NCBI RefSeq assembly: GCF_000526935.1
Contig: NZ_JAHA01000008.1
Span: 248,001-312,000, forward strand
DNA from: Butyrivibrio sp. FCS014
GTDB lineage: Bacteria; Bacillota; Clostridia; Lachnospirales; Lachnospiraceae
Direction of reading: 5' to 3'
Length of the DNA stretch: 64,000 bases
In this document: piece after piece, positions 9,210-18,491 of the stretch
Layout: every line of letters begins with the position of its first letter
Position numbering within the stretch: position 1 is the stretch's first letter
Position numbers and translations under genes: made by a program
The notes under the pieces: model-generated
Told to the model about the DNA's origin: nothing
Seen by the model: only the letters and a program-made list of their open reading frames with translations
Database searches by the model: none

Positions 9210-10562
9210 TCACTCGCCATGATCCTTCATGAACACGTCTCTTAGGCGCTCCGGCTCTAGCAAATATTCCCTGGTATTATGGGATGGTTCTTCAAGTACA
9301 TCGGAAAGCATGGCTTTTAAAATCCTGCCCATTTCGGGTCCGGGCTTAATGCCTGCCTCCTTGAGATCTCCGCCGTTTACAGCCAGATCTTTGATGGTTA
9401 TGCACTCTTTTCTCTCGAGGATGAGCCTGTACTGCTCTCTGATGTTATCAAGATCATCGAGCTTGTCATCTCTCATATAGTCGCTCTGGGCCATGGTATC
9501 CGCGTATCTGACTTCCATCCAATAGGGGAAGTCTTCCGCTCCGACCCGGTTCATCATTTTCCTTACATTCTTGTCCGTAACCGGGAACCTGTCGTCATGG
9601 TATCTGATAAGGTTGCAGACCCTGTCCATGGTATCCCTGTCGAACTTAAGCCTTCTGAATATGGCTCTTGCCGCATCCACTCCCAGCTCCGCGTGGTCAT
9701 AGAAGTGGTGTACACCCTTCTCATCTTCTGACATTGCATCAGGTTTGGCTATATCATGCAAAAGCATGGTAAGTCTCAGTATCCTGTCGGGACGCACATG
9801 CTTCATGCTCTCTATTATATGATCCCCCACATTGTAGGCGTGATGCTTGTTGTTCTGGGGAGTCTCCATGCACTTGTCAAATTCAGGCAGCACCACGGCT
9901 GTTATGCCAAGCTCATAAGCCGTCTTTATCTTCTCGGGATGATCGGAGGTGATGATCTTCACCAGCTCCGTCTGCACTCTCTCCGCACTTATCTTCTCAA
10001 GGTTCGGCGCCAGCTCTCTTATAGCCTCTACCGTTTGCTCCTCTATCTCGTAGTCCAGCTGCGCAGCAAACCTTACAGCTCTCATGATGCGAAGGGCATC
10101 CTCTGTAAGTCTCTCCCTGGGAACACCCACACATCTTATTATCCGGTCCTTAAGATCCTGCTCTCCGCCGAATCTGTCTATCAGGCCCTCTTCATCATTG
10201 TAAGCCATGGCGTTGATGGTAAAGTCACGCCTTTTCATATCCTCGGTAAGGTCCCTGGTGAAGGTCACCTCGCTGGGATGTCTGCTGTCCTCATACTTGC
10301 CGTCAATTCTGTAGGTGGTGACTTCGTACCCCTCTTTGCCCATCATGACCGTCACGGTACCGTGCTGTATCCCCGTGTCAACAGTCCTTCGAAACAGCTT
10401 CTTAACATCCTCCGGCATGGCATTGGTGGTAATGTCCCAGTCCTTTGGCTGCCTTCCAAGAAGCGCATCCCTAACACAGCCACCCACAATATAGGCCTCA
10501 AACCCTGCCTCATGAATGACTTCCAAAATCTTTTTAGGATTATCCGGAATAATGATCTTCAT
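9210..10562 (-). CDS. cca: CCA tRNA nucleotidyltransferase with HD domain
   Basis: Adds or repairs the 3'-CCA end of tRNAs. The 450-residue protein has the class II nucleotidyltransferase head (IVGGCVRDALLGR, with the catalytic pair in DWDITT), the RRDFTINAMAY motif, the neck RIMRAVRFAAQL and an HD phosphohydrolase-like domain with LHDIAKPD. It is the first gene of the minus-strand run and its stop lies 8 bases before the PEGA start. The upstream region is shared with the divergent diguanylate cyclase genes. Confidence 0.96.
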   Translation of the reverse strand: MKIIIPDNPKKILEVIHEAGFEAYIVGGCVRDALLGRQPKDWDITTNAMPEDVKKLFRRTVDTGIQHGTVTVMMGKEGYEVTTYRIDGKYEDSRHPSEVTFTRDLTEDMKRRDFTINAMAYNDEEGLIDRFGGEQDLKDRIIRCVGVPRERLTEDALRIMRAVRFAAQLDYEIEEQTVEAIRELAPNLEKISAERVQTELVKIITSDHPEKIKTAYELGITAVVLPEFDKCMETPQNNKHHAYNVGDHIIESMKHVRPDRILRLTMLLHDIAKPDAMSEDEKGVHHFYDHAELGVDAARAIFRRLKFDRDTMDRVCNLIRYHDDRFPVTDKNVRKMMNRVGAEDFPYWMEVRYADTMAQSDYMRDDKLDDLDNIREQYRLILERKECITIKDLAVNGGDLKEAGIKPGPEMGRILKAMLSDVLEEPSHNTREYLLEPERLRDVFMKDHGE

Positions 10563-10612
10563 ATTTAAATAATATCGTAAACCCCGAAATTTGTGAATTG
10601 AAACGTAAATAA

Positions 10613-10641
10613 TTCACTTTTAAGGTTATAAGTTATATACT
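10613..10641 (+). promoter_or_regulatory. Promoter of the tandem diguanylate cyclase genes
   Basis: TTCACT and TATACT are separated by exactly 17 bases, 28 bases upstream of the first GGDEF gene start. Each hexamer matches the sigma-A consensus at four or five positions. Confidence 0.6.
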
Positions 10642-10669
10642 AAATATGTGAAATAATGAGGATTATTGT

Positions 10670-12391
10670 ATGAAATTATGGAACAACCATCGATTCAGCA
10701 GGATCTTGGCTTTGGCTCTGCTAGTGGCGGCTATATGGCTGTTAGCAGAATCTTCCACACAAGTCCTTTCTCCCGGAGCAGAAGTGATAAGCCTCACCTC
10801 GGGATGGAATATAAGCAAAAACGGCGAGCAGTTGCCTACGGACTCACTGCTTGACGCTAATATCGGTGTCATAAACCATCAGGACGTCATCGTTATCACC
10901 CGGACTATTGAGGATTATGGCATAGTCACTCCGTGCGTTTCTCTTTATACTTCCCATACCATCAACGATGCATACGTGGATAATGTCCAGGTCTATTCTT
11001 TCGGCCGGGACTATTTCTCCCGGAACAAAACCGTTCCCAAGAAGAACAACTATATTCCCCTTGGCAATGACAGCGTAGGAAAAGAGCTGAAACTCATCAT
11101 TAGCGGAACCAGGGACGGCGCCACTTCCGGTCTTCCCAACATACTCGTCGGAGAAAGAGGAACACTTTTTTCCTATGAAGTAATACGTATGAGGTATGAT
11201 TTCCTGATAGGTCTGTTCCTCATTGCCCTGGGCCTGATCCTGATGGTTCTTTCCCCCTATATGGCCATATATCACCACAATGATCTGCGACTTTTCTTCA
11301 GCGGACTGTGCTCACTGCTCCTTGGAATATATAACCTTTCCTACTACGGCCTTATTGAGCTGATGTGCGACAACTCCCTTATCAACACCATAAGTGAGTA
11401 TTCTTCCCTTTACAACATCCCCACCGCGCTTCTGGGGTATCTTATCTGCGTTTATCCGGGGAAGCTCAAAAAGGTCTTCAAGATTCTTTTTGCCTTTAAC
11501 ATCATGGTATTCCTTACCGTCCTGATACTGTGCGTATTCTCCGTGAGCAGGATTTCCGACTTTACCGGACTTTTACACACCATGGCCATTTCGGAAGGTC
11601 TTTTGTCGATCTTTGTGATCTTCTACGATTACGTCAGAAAGATGCGCCGCACCGGGAAAAGAAGCATCAACTCCGATGTGGTTTTCCTGATAGGAATACT
11701 GCTGTTTACATTCCTGTCAGTGTGCGACATACTGCGATACAACTATGAAAAATACCTCGGCAAAAGAGGCGAAGGTTACGCCACCATCACAGGCTTTACC
11801 TTCGGTTCCCTTGCCCTTGTTGCGTCTCTTCTTATAAGTTACCTTCTGTATATCATCTACAACTCAAATGTAGATTCCATGCAGAGCCGCATTGCATCCC
11901 TGGCATTCACCGATCCCCTGACCGGCCTTGCCAACAGGGCCCGCTGCGAGCAGGTTCTTGAAGTGCTCACTGAAGACCACAACAATTACACCATAATAAG
12001 CCTTGACCTCAACAAGTTAAAAGCCGTCAACGACTCTCTTGGGCATCACGAGGGAGACCGCCTGATATCCGGATTTGCCACGATTCTGTCCGACTGTTTC
12101 TGGGATGCAAACCTGGTGGGCAGAATGGGCGGCGACGAATTCATTGTGGTTCTTACGGATGACAGGGCGCTTAACTGCACCAGAAGGATCCATGAGCTCT
12201 ATTCGATGATAAACGACTGGAACCGCAAGGAGCAGAATTTCCAGTACAGCACATCCTACGGCTATGCTTACAGCTATGAAGTTCCCTCCGGTTCTTCCCA
12301 TGAGGTCTATATGCTGGCAGACAGCCGTATGTACGAAATGAAGCGGGAGCACCAGTCCCGTGAAGCAAAGGGGGTGGCAGGCAATGCGTAA
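10670..12391 (+). CDS. Membrane diguanylate cyclase (GGDEF), first of a tandem pair
   Basis: Predicted to make cyclic di-GMP in response to an extracellular signal. The 573-residue protein has TM1 at about 9-27, an extracytoplasmic beta-rich sensor to about 175, a cluster of about seven TM helices to about 405 (a 7TMR-DISM-like layout) and a C-terminal GGDEF domain with an intact GGDEF motif at 487-491 plus DPLTGLANRARCE and SLDLNKLKAVND. The RxxD inhibitory site expected five residues before GGDEF is absent (WDAN instead), so product inhibition is probably lost. GAGG lies 8 bases before the ATG. It overlaps the next, paralogous gene by 8 bases. Confidence 0.9.
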   Translation: MKLWNNHRFSRILALALLVAAIWLLAESSTQVLSPGAEVISLTSGWNISKNGEQLPTDSLLDANIGVINHQDVIVITRTIEDYGIVTPCVSLYTSHTINDAYVDNVQVYSFGRDYFSRNKTVPKKNNYIPLGNDSVGKELKLIISGTRDGATSGLPNILVGERGTLFSYEVIRMRYDFLIGLFLIALGLILMVLSPYMAIYHHNDLRLFFSGLCSLLLGIYNLSYYGLIELMCDNSLINTISEYSSLYNIPTALLGYLICVYPGKLKKVFKILFAFNIMVFLTVLILCVFSVSRISDFTGLLHTMAISEGLLSIFVIFYDYVRKMRRTGKRSINSDVVFLIGILLFTFLSVCDILRYNYEKYLGKRGEGYATITGFTFGSLALVASLLISYLLYIIYNSNVDSMQSRIASLAFTDPLTGLANRARCEQVLEVLTEDHNNYTIISLDLNKLKAVNDSLGHHEGDRLISGFATILSDCFWDANLVGRMGGDEFIVVLTDDRALNCTRRIHELYSMINDWNRKEQNFQYSTSYGYAYSYEVPSGSSHEVYMLADSRMYEMKREHQSREAKGVAGNA

Positions 12392-14066
12392 ACTACTCTC
12401 TTTCCTGGCGCTGGCATCCCTGATAACCATCGCGGTCTTTGCCACCGCCTTCAGATTCTTTACCTTCTCTCCCGAATATCCGATAAAAGAGATGGCTAAG
12501 GGTTGGACTGTTACATATCACGGTCAGCAGTATCAGAATACGAACCTGGAATCCTTAAGTCATCAGCTTGGAACCACCTTCTCCAGAGGTGATATCGTAA
12601 CCTTAAGCCAGTTCGAAACCCTGGATGATCTCCATGTGCCCTTCCCTTACCTGGTCTTCAAGACTCAGTTCTGTGCCTACGAGATCTATCTGGATGACGA
12701 GCTTATTGAAAGCGCTTATGAACAGGCCCTGCTGGGCGGACAGTTTGTCGGTATCGGTTACAGCTACATTCCTCTCCCTACAGATTATGCCGGGAAAAGA
12801 ATCACCATCAAGCTGTTTGTAACGGAAAATGCCACCAGAGCTGATATCATAAGCCCCATGATCGGAAATTTTGACGACCTTTACAGGGTAATCCTTCACT
12901 CTGCAATTTACGCCCTCGTAATGGGTGCCTTCATGATCATATTCGGCGGACTTTTCCTTCTGATCTCCATCCTTTTCTATATAAGATCAGCAGGAGTGTT
13001 AAGCCAGCTATGCTGCTCCCTTCTTACGGTCGCCCTGGGTGTCTGGACACTTACGGCCTTTAATCTGGTGGACAACTTTGTTCCCCCCGATGTCTCCACC
13101 ACTGTGGAATTCGCCGCCATGTTCCTGTTTGTCCCTCTGATATACACCATAATCTATTCACTGCACCCAAGGAACAACAACCGCATACTGATGATCCTTA
13201 TTGTGACATCCTTTTCCTTTGATCTGGTGTTTATCCTGATGCATGCATTAAACGTGGTGCATATAAACCATTTCCAGTATCCTTACTATCTGCTTTCGAT
13301 ACTGGGGATAGGAACACTGGTGGTCTACGACTATATTGACCTTACCGTCAAAGCCAGAAGCTCCTCTCAAAAGGTCTTGATGCTGGGCATCAATGTTCTT
13401 GCCCTGTCATTCCTGGCCTATGCTCTTATTGCATCCACGAGAAAGGTGGCCGATTACAGACAGTTCGGCCTTCTTGCGGGGCTGATGCCCACTGGGTGCC
13501 TGGTCTTTGTTGTCACCCAGCTTCTCAATTACTTCATTTTTATGACTCACTCTTTTGCCCAGAAAAAAGAGTATGCGGCTCTCACCAGAATTGCCTACAT
13601 CGACAATCTCACCGGTCTTCCCAACAGAGCTAACTGCGACGAGCGCCTTGCCGAGCTGGATTCCGGCAACTCCAATTTCTGTATTTTAAGTCTCGACCTC
13701 AACGGCCTTAAGGAAGTAAATGACAACTCGGGACACCCGGCAGGAGACAGACTGCTTAAATCCTTTGCCGGAGCGCTGTCTGAGGAATTTGCCGAAAAGG
13801 GCATGTGTGCAAGAATTGGCGGTGACGAATTCCTGGTTCTTATAGAAGCCATAAGTTCGGACGTTCTTGATAAGATGCTGGAGGAGCTGGTCGAAAGGCT
13901 AAAGAAGCTTGATGAACAGGATCCTGAGATCAATCACAGCGTATCCTACGGCTATGCCTTCCGCGCAGAGACCACAGAGCACGATACCCACTCGGTTCTC
14001 ATGCTGGCGGATCAGAGAATGTATGAGTTCAAACGCAAGTTTTACGCGCATATGAGCAGCAGATAA
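12384..14066 (+). CDS. Membrane diguanylate cyclase (GGDEF), second of a tandem pair
   Basis: A 560-residue paralogue of the preceding gene with the same layout: TM1 near 3-20, an extracytoplasmic sensor to about 170, about seven TM helices, then DNLTGLPNRANCDE, SLDLNGLKEVNDNSG and an intact GGDEF at 479-483. The RxxD I-site is missing here too. The start is the ATG at 12384, inside the last codons of the first gene (ATGCGTAA overlap) with GGGGG and GGCAGG just upstream; an in-frame ATG at 12360 would extend further into that gene. Sensor regions of the two proteins differ much more than the catalytic domains, suggesting duplication followed by divergence of ligand specificity. Confidence 0.9.
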   Translation: MRKLLSFLALASLITIAVFATAFRFFTFSPEYPIKEMAKGWTVTYHGQQYQNTNLESLSHQLGTTFSRGDIVTLSQFETLDDLHVPFPYLVFKTQFCAYEIYLDDELIESAYEQALLGGQFVGIGYSYIPLPTDYAGKRITIKLFVTENATRADIISPMIGNFDDLYRVILHSAIYALVMGAFMIIFGGLFLLISILFYIRSAGVLSQLCCSLLTVALGVWTLTAFNLVDNFVPPDVSTTVEFAAMFLFVPLIYTIIYSLHPRNNNRILMILIVTSFSFDLVFILMHALNVVHINHFQYPYYLLSILGIGTLVVYDYIDLTVKARSSSQKVLMLGINVLALSFLAYALIASTRKVADYRQFGLLAGLMPTGCLVFVVTQLLNYFIFMTHSFAQKKEYAALTRIAYIDNLTGLPNRANCDERLAELDSGNSNFCILSLDLNGLKEVNDNSGHPAGDRLLKSFAGALSEEFAEKGMCARIGGDEFLVLIEAISSDVLDKMLEELVERLKKLDEQDPEINHSVSYGYAFRAETTEHDTHSVLMLADQRMYEFKRKFYAHMSSR

Positions 14067-14068
14067 AC

Positions 14069-14097
14069 TTGACAATGGCTGAATAAAAAACTAAAAT
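14069..14097 (+). promoter_or_regulatory. Sigma-A promoter of proS
   Basis: A perfect -35 TTGACA and TAAAAT are separated by 17 bases and lie 35 bases before the proS ATG, immediately after the diguanylate cyclase stop. Confidence 0.8.
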
Positions 14098-14131
14098 CCG
14101 TCTTATAGTAAAAGACAGGAGAACATTTAAA

Positions 14132-15565
14132 ATGGCTGATAACAAGAAACTTGTTTCTGAAATCACCTCTATGGATGAGGATTTCACACAATGGTATACC
14201 GACGTCTGCATCAAGGCAGATCTGGTCAGCTACTCAAATATCAAGGGCTGCATGGTAATTAAGCCTGCAGGATATGCTATTTGGGAGCTTATCCAGAAGC
14301 ATCTGGATGCAAGATTCAAGGCGACAGGAGTACAGAACGCATACCTTCCCATGTTTATTCCCGAGTCTCTTCTTCAGAAGGAGAAGGACCACGTTGAGGG
14401 CTTTGCCCCCGAAGTAGCATGGGTAACTCATGGCGGACTTGAGCCTTTGACCGAGAGATACTGTGTACGACCCACTTCAGAGACACTTTTCTGTGATTAT
14501 TATAAGGGAGAGATCCACTCCTACAAGGATCTTCCTCAGGTACTGAACCAGTGGTGCAGCGTAGTTCGCTGGGAGAAGGAGACAAGACCTTTCCTTAGAA
14601 GCCGCGAGTTCCTTTGGCAGGAAGGTCACACAGCTCACGCCACCATGGAAGAGGCTGAGGAGCGCACACAGCAGATGCTCAATGTTTATGCCGACTTCCT
14701 TGAGAACGATATGGCTATCCCCGTTGTAAAGGGACGCAAGACTGACAAGGAGAAGTTTGCCGGCGCTGAGGCCACCTACACAGTAGAAGCCCTGATGCAT
14801 GACGGAAGAGCTCTTCAGAGCGCAACCAGCCACAACTTCGGAGATGGTTTCGCAAAGGCCTTCGGCATCCAGTACGCAGGCAAGGACAACCAGCTCCACT
14901 ATGTATGCCAGACTTCCTGGGGACTTACCACCAGAACCATCGGAGCCATGATCATGGTACACGGCGACAATTCAGGACTTGTTGTTCCTCCTAAGATCGC
15001 CCCCATCCAGGTTGTGGTCATCCCGATCCAGCAGAAGAAAGAGGGCGTTCTTGATGCCGCTTATGACATCGCAAAGAGCCTTTCCGATTACAGAGTAAAG
15101 ACTGATGATACAGACAGAACCCCCGGCTTTAAGTTCGCCGAGCAGGAAATGCGCGGAATCCCGATCCGTGTTGAGATCGGCCCCAAGGACCTTGAAGCAG
15201 GCAAGTGCGTACTTGTAAGACGTGATACCAGGGAAAAGATTGAAGTAGCTATCGCCGAAGTTCCCGCCAAAGTCGGAGAGCTTCTTGATACCATCCAGAA
15301 CGATATGCTTGCAAGAGCAAAGGCTCACCTTGCTGAGCACACCTTCGCAGCTCACAACAAAGAGGAGTTTGCAGAGGCCTTCAAGGAGACCAAGGGCTTC
15401 GTTAAGGCCATGTGGTGCGGATGCCGCGAGTGCGAGGACCAGATTAAAGAAGAGTTCGCCGCAACCAGCAGATGTATCCCCTTCGAGCAGGAAAAGCTCG
15501 CAGATACCTGCGTAATGTGCGGAAAGCCCGCCACCAAGATGGTATATTGGGGCAGGGCATACTAA
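14132..15565 (+). CDS. proS: Prolyl-tRNA synthetase, archaeal/eukaryotic-like short type
   Basis: Charges tRNA-Pro. The 477-residue length and motifs ([24 protein letters not shown] split over 14350-14420, [18 protein letters not shown], class II motif 2 [23 protein letters not shown], and [10 protein letters not shown]) place it in the ProS type 3 family without the bacterial editing insertion. The C-terminal zinc-like knuckle (CGCREC ... CVMCGKPA) and terminal Tyr (WGRAY) are typical of that type. GGAG lies about 10 bases before the ATG, and it has its own strong promoter. Confidence 0.97.
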   Translation: MADNKKLVSEITSMDEDFTQWYTDVCIKADLVSYSNIKGCMVIKPAGYAIWELIQKHLDARFKATGVQNAYLPMFIPESLLQKEKDHVEGFAPEVAWVTHGGLEPLTERYCVRPTSETLFCDYYKGEIHSYKDLPQVLNQWCSVVRWEKETRPFLRSREFLWQEGHTAHATMEEAEERTQQMLNVYADFLENDMAIPVVKGRKTDKEKFAGAEATYTVEALMHDGRALQSATSHNFGDGFAKAFGIQYAGKDNQLHYVCQTSWGLTTRTIGAMIMVHGDNSGLVVPPKIAPIQVVVIPIQQKKEGVLDAAYDIAKSLSDYRVKTDDTDRTPGFKFAEQEMRGIPIRVEIGPKDLEAGKCVLVRRDTREKIEVAIAEVPAKVGELLDTIQNDMLARAKAHLAEHTFAAHNKEEFAEAFKETKGFVKAMWCGCRECEDQIKEEFAATSRCIPFEQEKLADTCVMCGKPATKMVYWGRAY

Positions 15566-15570
15566 TACAG

Positions 15571-15753
15571 GCCAGTCCCAGGACTCACACGTAGATGCTT
15601 GCGTTCGTCTGCGTCGTGATTTGCCAGCAATCAAAAACCGCTAAATGTCTCATTTCATGTTATTCAGAGAAATCGACATTTAGCGGTTTTTTCTTGTGCA
15701 AATCATCTCCTCGTCCGAGAGCAGCGCATCTTCGCGTGAGCCCTGGGACTGGC
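15571..15753. repeat. Nested 183-base inverted repeat between proS and the HelD gene
   Basis: The outer arms (15571-15623 and 15699-15753) are imperfect inverted copies beginning GCCAGTCCCAGG / CCTGGGACTGGC. Inside them lies an almost perfect hairpin (15633-15649 with 15675-15692). The unit separates two convergent genes. It can fold into a long rod on either strand. No transposase or obvious target duplication is seen. Confidence 0.75.
15633..15692. terminator. Bidirectional intrinsic terminator of proS and the HelD gene
   Basis: A 17-base stem (AAAAACCGCTAAATGTC / GACATTTAGCGGTTTTT) ends in T6 on the plus strand and T5 on the minus strand, in the convergent gap. Confidence 0.85.
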
Positions 15754-15839
15754 AAATATACACATCTCTAGCCCGTAATATTCTAATTCGAGCTTGGCTA
15801 CTTAATTGTATTTGAAATATGCTTTAAGTTTTCAAAAAT

Positions 15840-17867
15840 TCAGTTTTGTTTCCTTAGTATTGCAAGGCGCTGGGTGGCACGGGACACGGCTGTGTAGAGG
15901 CAGTGACGGCCAAGTTCGGTGTCGGGGTACATTTCGGTATCGGCGTCTGCCAGGATGACGTTGTCGAACTCCAGGCCTTTGGCCAGGGGAAGTTCGATGA
16001 AGAAGGCGCCGCTCCCGGGGAGGGAGTCCTGCTCTTCCATTACGGGAGGCGCGTCTTTTCCAAGAGCTCCGGCGATTCTGTCAACGCTATAGCCGTTGCG
16101 GCAGATGATGGCGGTAAGGCCGTCCTTGGCCGCAAATTCTTTAATGAGTTTTTTTAGGGCTGCCACACACTCTTTTTCCGAAGCGCAATTAATTTCGGTT
16201 ACGGATTCTCCCGGGCGCTTTACGCTTGAAACCTGGAGTTTCTTCTCCTCAGGCAAAAGAGCCGAGAACTTCTCGGTGATCTCCGGGGAACTTCGGTAGC
16301 TGGTCATAAGAGGAAGCTCCACAAACTGTTTGCCCTCGGCTGCTGCCATCTCTTCAAGTCCCTTAAAGGTGACGGTTCCCTCGCGGATAGCCTGGAATTC
16401 ATCTCCCAGCATCATGAAGCGGGCTGAAGGGAAATACTTCCTGAATACCTTTATCTGGGCGGAAGTATAATCCTGCACCTCATCGATCATGATGTAGCGC
16501 ATGTTTCTGTCGCACTCCCCTGTGAGCTCCATTCTTGTATAGAACCACTCCGCAGCGGTGATCCCGCCGCTTCCAAGGATCCGCTGTGCCACGTGGGATA
16601 CGTTCACAAAGCCGCAGTGCCTTATCGTGCTAAGTGCTCCGCCGTAGTCGTTCTCAATACGGTTGTCCTCGGCGGCATCGGATTTGGCAACACTTTCGGT
16701 GTCCTCAAAGTTGTCCCTGCTCATATTGTGAAGGGCCGCCTTTGCTCTCTCCTCCAGCTCTGTGGCTACATTCTGGATAAGGCGGACACCCATGGGGAAC
16801 TGCTTGAACTTCTTTACAACAGAGAGCACTTCACTCTTTGTCATTACCACTCGGTCTTTTTGTTTTATGTCAAAAAAGTCTTCTGCCTCCGGGGTAAGAG
16901 TCGGCAGAATATCATGTATCTTTTCAAGGCTTCCGTCCTCGGTGTGATCGTACTCGGGATCATCAACGGGAACGCCTGTCATCTTGAGGAATTCTCTCCA
17001 GGTAAGGGTGAGAGGATTGGTCTCGCCAAGATCCGGAAGAACGTTGTCTATATAGTCCCTGAATACCGGGTTAAGTGTGAGAAGGCACACCTGGTCAGGA
17101 CGCAGGGTCTTTCTTTTCAGGTAAAACAGATATGCTATCCTCTGCAGAAGAACTGAGGTCTTGCCGCTGCCTGCGATACCGTTCACCAGAAGATAGGGAA
17201 CATCAGGGTATCTTATGACCGTGTTCTGCTCCTTCTGAATGGTGGCAGTTATGGCCTTCATCTTGTCAGAGTGAGCCTGGGAAAGAGACTGCAAAAGCAT
17301 GGGATCTTCTATGGCAATCTGGGTATCAAAGAAGGCAAGGAGCTTATCCTTTTCTATGTCAAACTGCCTGCGAAGCTTAAGGTCTACAGGAATTGTCCTG
17401 TCATCAACGGTATAGCTCGTCTTGCCGTTTTCCTGGTTGTAGTAAACCTCCGCAATGGGAGATCTCCAGTCCACAACCATCTGATCGTAGCCGTTCTCGG
17501 AGATGGCTGCTCTTCCGATGTAGTAATCCTCGGTGATAGTCTCACCCGGGAACTGTACCTGAATCTTGGCAAAATAAGGAGATTCCAGAAGTTTATTCAC
17601 AGTATTAAGGCGTTTGTCCAGAGAACTGCTCTCAACATTATAGGTGTCGATATAGCGGTTCCACACCTCGATCTCTGCCAGGGTCTCCATGGTGGTCTCA
17701 ATATCCGCATAGTCAAAACGGATATTGTCACGGATGTCATTCTTGTCATCAACGGCCTTCTCATTAAGATCCGCGATCTGACCTTCAATGCCCTTTTTTA
17801 TATCCAGCAGTTTACCGTAGGTCTTTGTAAGGTGCGCCTGTTCCTTCTCGAATATGTCTTTATTCAT
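15840..17867 (-). CDS. helD: HelD-like superfamily 1 helicase (RNA polymerase-associated)
   Basis: A 675-residue UvrD/Rep-type ATPase. A long N-terminal helical arm (1-95) precedes the HelD hallmark stretch YIGRAAI ... VVDWRSPIAEVYY (116-143), then Walker A GIAGSGKTS (230-238), the DEVQDYT Walker B region and the C-terminal helicase motifs PLAKGLEFDNVILAD and YTAVSRATQRL. In Bacillus, HelD pushes into RNA polymerase channels and recycles stalled enzyme; that role is inferred here from family. It starts 3 bases after nrdG on the same strand with GAGG before its ATG, so it may share the nrdG transcript. Confidence 0.88.
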   Translation of the reverse strand: MNKDIFEKEQAHLTKTYGKLLDIKKGIEGQIADLNEKAVDDKNDIRDNIRFDYADIETTMETLAEIEVWNRYIDTYNVESSSLDKRLNTVNKLLESPYFAKIQVQFPGETITEDYYIGRAAISENGYDQMVVDWRSPIAEVYYNQENGKTSYTVDDRTIPVDLKLRRQFDIEKDKLLAFFDTQIAIEDPMLLQSLSQAHSDKMKAITATIQKEQNTVIRYPDVPYLLVNGIAGSGKTSVLLQRIAYLFYLKRKTLRPDQVCLLTLNPVFRDYIDNVLPDLGETNPLTLTWREFLKMTGVPVDDPEYDHTEDGSLEKIHDILPTLTPEAEDFFDIKQKDRVVMTKSEVLSVVKKFKQFPMGVRLIQNVATELEERAKAALHNMSRDNFEDTESVAKSDAAEDNRIENDYGGALSTIRHCGFVNVSHVAQRILGSGGITAAEWFYTRMELTGECDRNMRYIMIDEVQDYTSAQIKVFRKYFPSARFMMLGDEFQAIREGTVTFKGLEEMAAAEGKQFVELPLMTSYRSSPEITEKFSALLPEEKKLQVSSVKRPGESVTEINCASEKECVAALKKLIKEFAAKDGLTAIICRNGYSVDRIAGALGKDAPPVMEEQDSLPGSGAFFIELPLAKGLEFDNVILADADTEMYPDTELGRHCLYTAVSRATQRLAILRKQN

Positions 17868-17870
17868 AGA

Positions 17871-18422
17871 TTATCCTCGTCTGGATTCGTCCCTGTCGTT
17901 GTACTTTGACAGCACAACCTCTCCTGTCTTAAGGGTTGCAGGGACATCAATAACTCTCTGGTTCGATGATCCCCTGAAGCGGAGCATGAGATCTCTTTTG
18001 TCCTCTTCAAATTCTCCATCCACCAGGATATCGATATTCTCAAGGATAGCCGGCGTGTCGTCGCTATGACAGCGCTTGTTGGACTCATCCGTAAGTTCAT
18101 CCCAGGTATAACCGCTGTAGATCCAGATGGTCTTCTTGGGGAGCTCTTTCTTTATCCTGTCGATGAATGGCCTGAGGACCTTCTGGTTTACCACTTCCAT
18201 GGGCTCTCCGCCCAGTATGGTAAGTCCGTTTATATAGTCCGGTCTTAGGGACTCTATTATCTCATTTTCTACGTCTTTCGAAAAGGGGTTACCATAGCCA
18301 AAATCCCAGGTCATCTCATTAAAGCATCCCTTGCAGTGATGGGTGCACCCCGACACAAACAGCGATGTGCGGCATCCTATTCCGTTTGCTACGTCCGTAA
18401 AAATGATCTCGCCGTAGTTCAT
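17871..18422 (-). CDS. nrdG: Anaerobic ribonucleotide reductase activating protein
   Basis: Radical SAM enzyme (183 aa) that installs the glycyl radical on NrdD. The 4Fe-4S binding motif CTHHCKGC lies near residues 26-33 inside SLFVSGCTHHCKGCFNEMTW, followed by the SAM-binding LTILGGEPM. GGAGG precedes the ATG. It lies 69 bases downstream of nrdD, with an intercistronic hairpin in the gap. Confidence 0.97.
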   Translation of the reverse strand: MNYGEIIFTDVANGIGCRTSLFVSGCTHHCKGCFNEMTWDFGYGNPFSKDVENEIIESLRPDYINGLTILGGEPMEVVNQKVLRPFIDRIKKELPKKTIWIYSGYTWDELTDESNKRCHSDDTPAILENIDILVDGEFEEDKRDLMLRFRGSSNQRVIDVPATLKTGEVVLSKYNDRDESRRG

Positions 18423-18441
18423 ATTTCCTCCTATGATGAAA

Positions 18442-18466
18442 CAAGGCCGGAGAAGCTCCGACCTTG
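18442..18466 (-). terminator. Intercistronic hairpin between nrdD and nrdG
   Basis: CAAGG and CGGAG pair with CTCCG and CCTTG across a 3-base loop, with one mismatch. On the minus strand it is followed only by TTTC. It is more likely a partial terminator or processing site that lowers nrdG relative to nrdD than a full stop. Confidence 0.5.
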
Positions 18467-18491
18467 CGCTTGTTCACTGTGTAAATTGGTT

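Noticed and set aside
9756..10568. 270-residue open frame on the plus strand
   Set aside because: Antisense to cca, which has all its family motifs.
14972..15634. 220-residue open frame on the minus strand
   Set aside because: Antisense to proS and starting within the terminator region.
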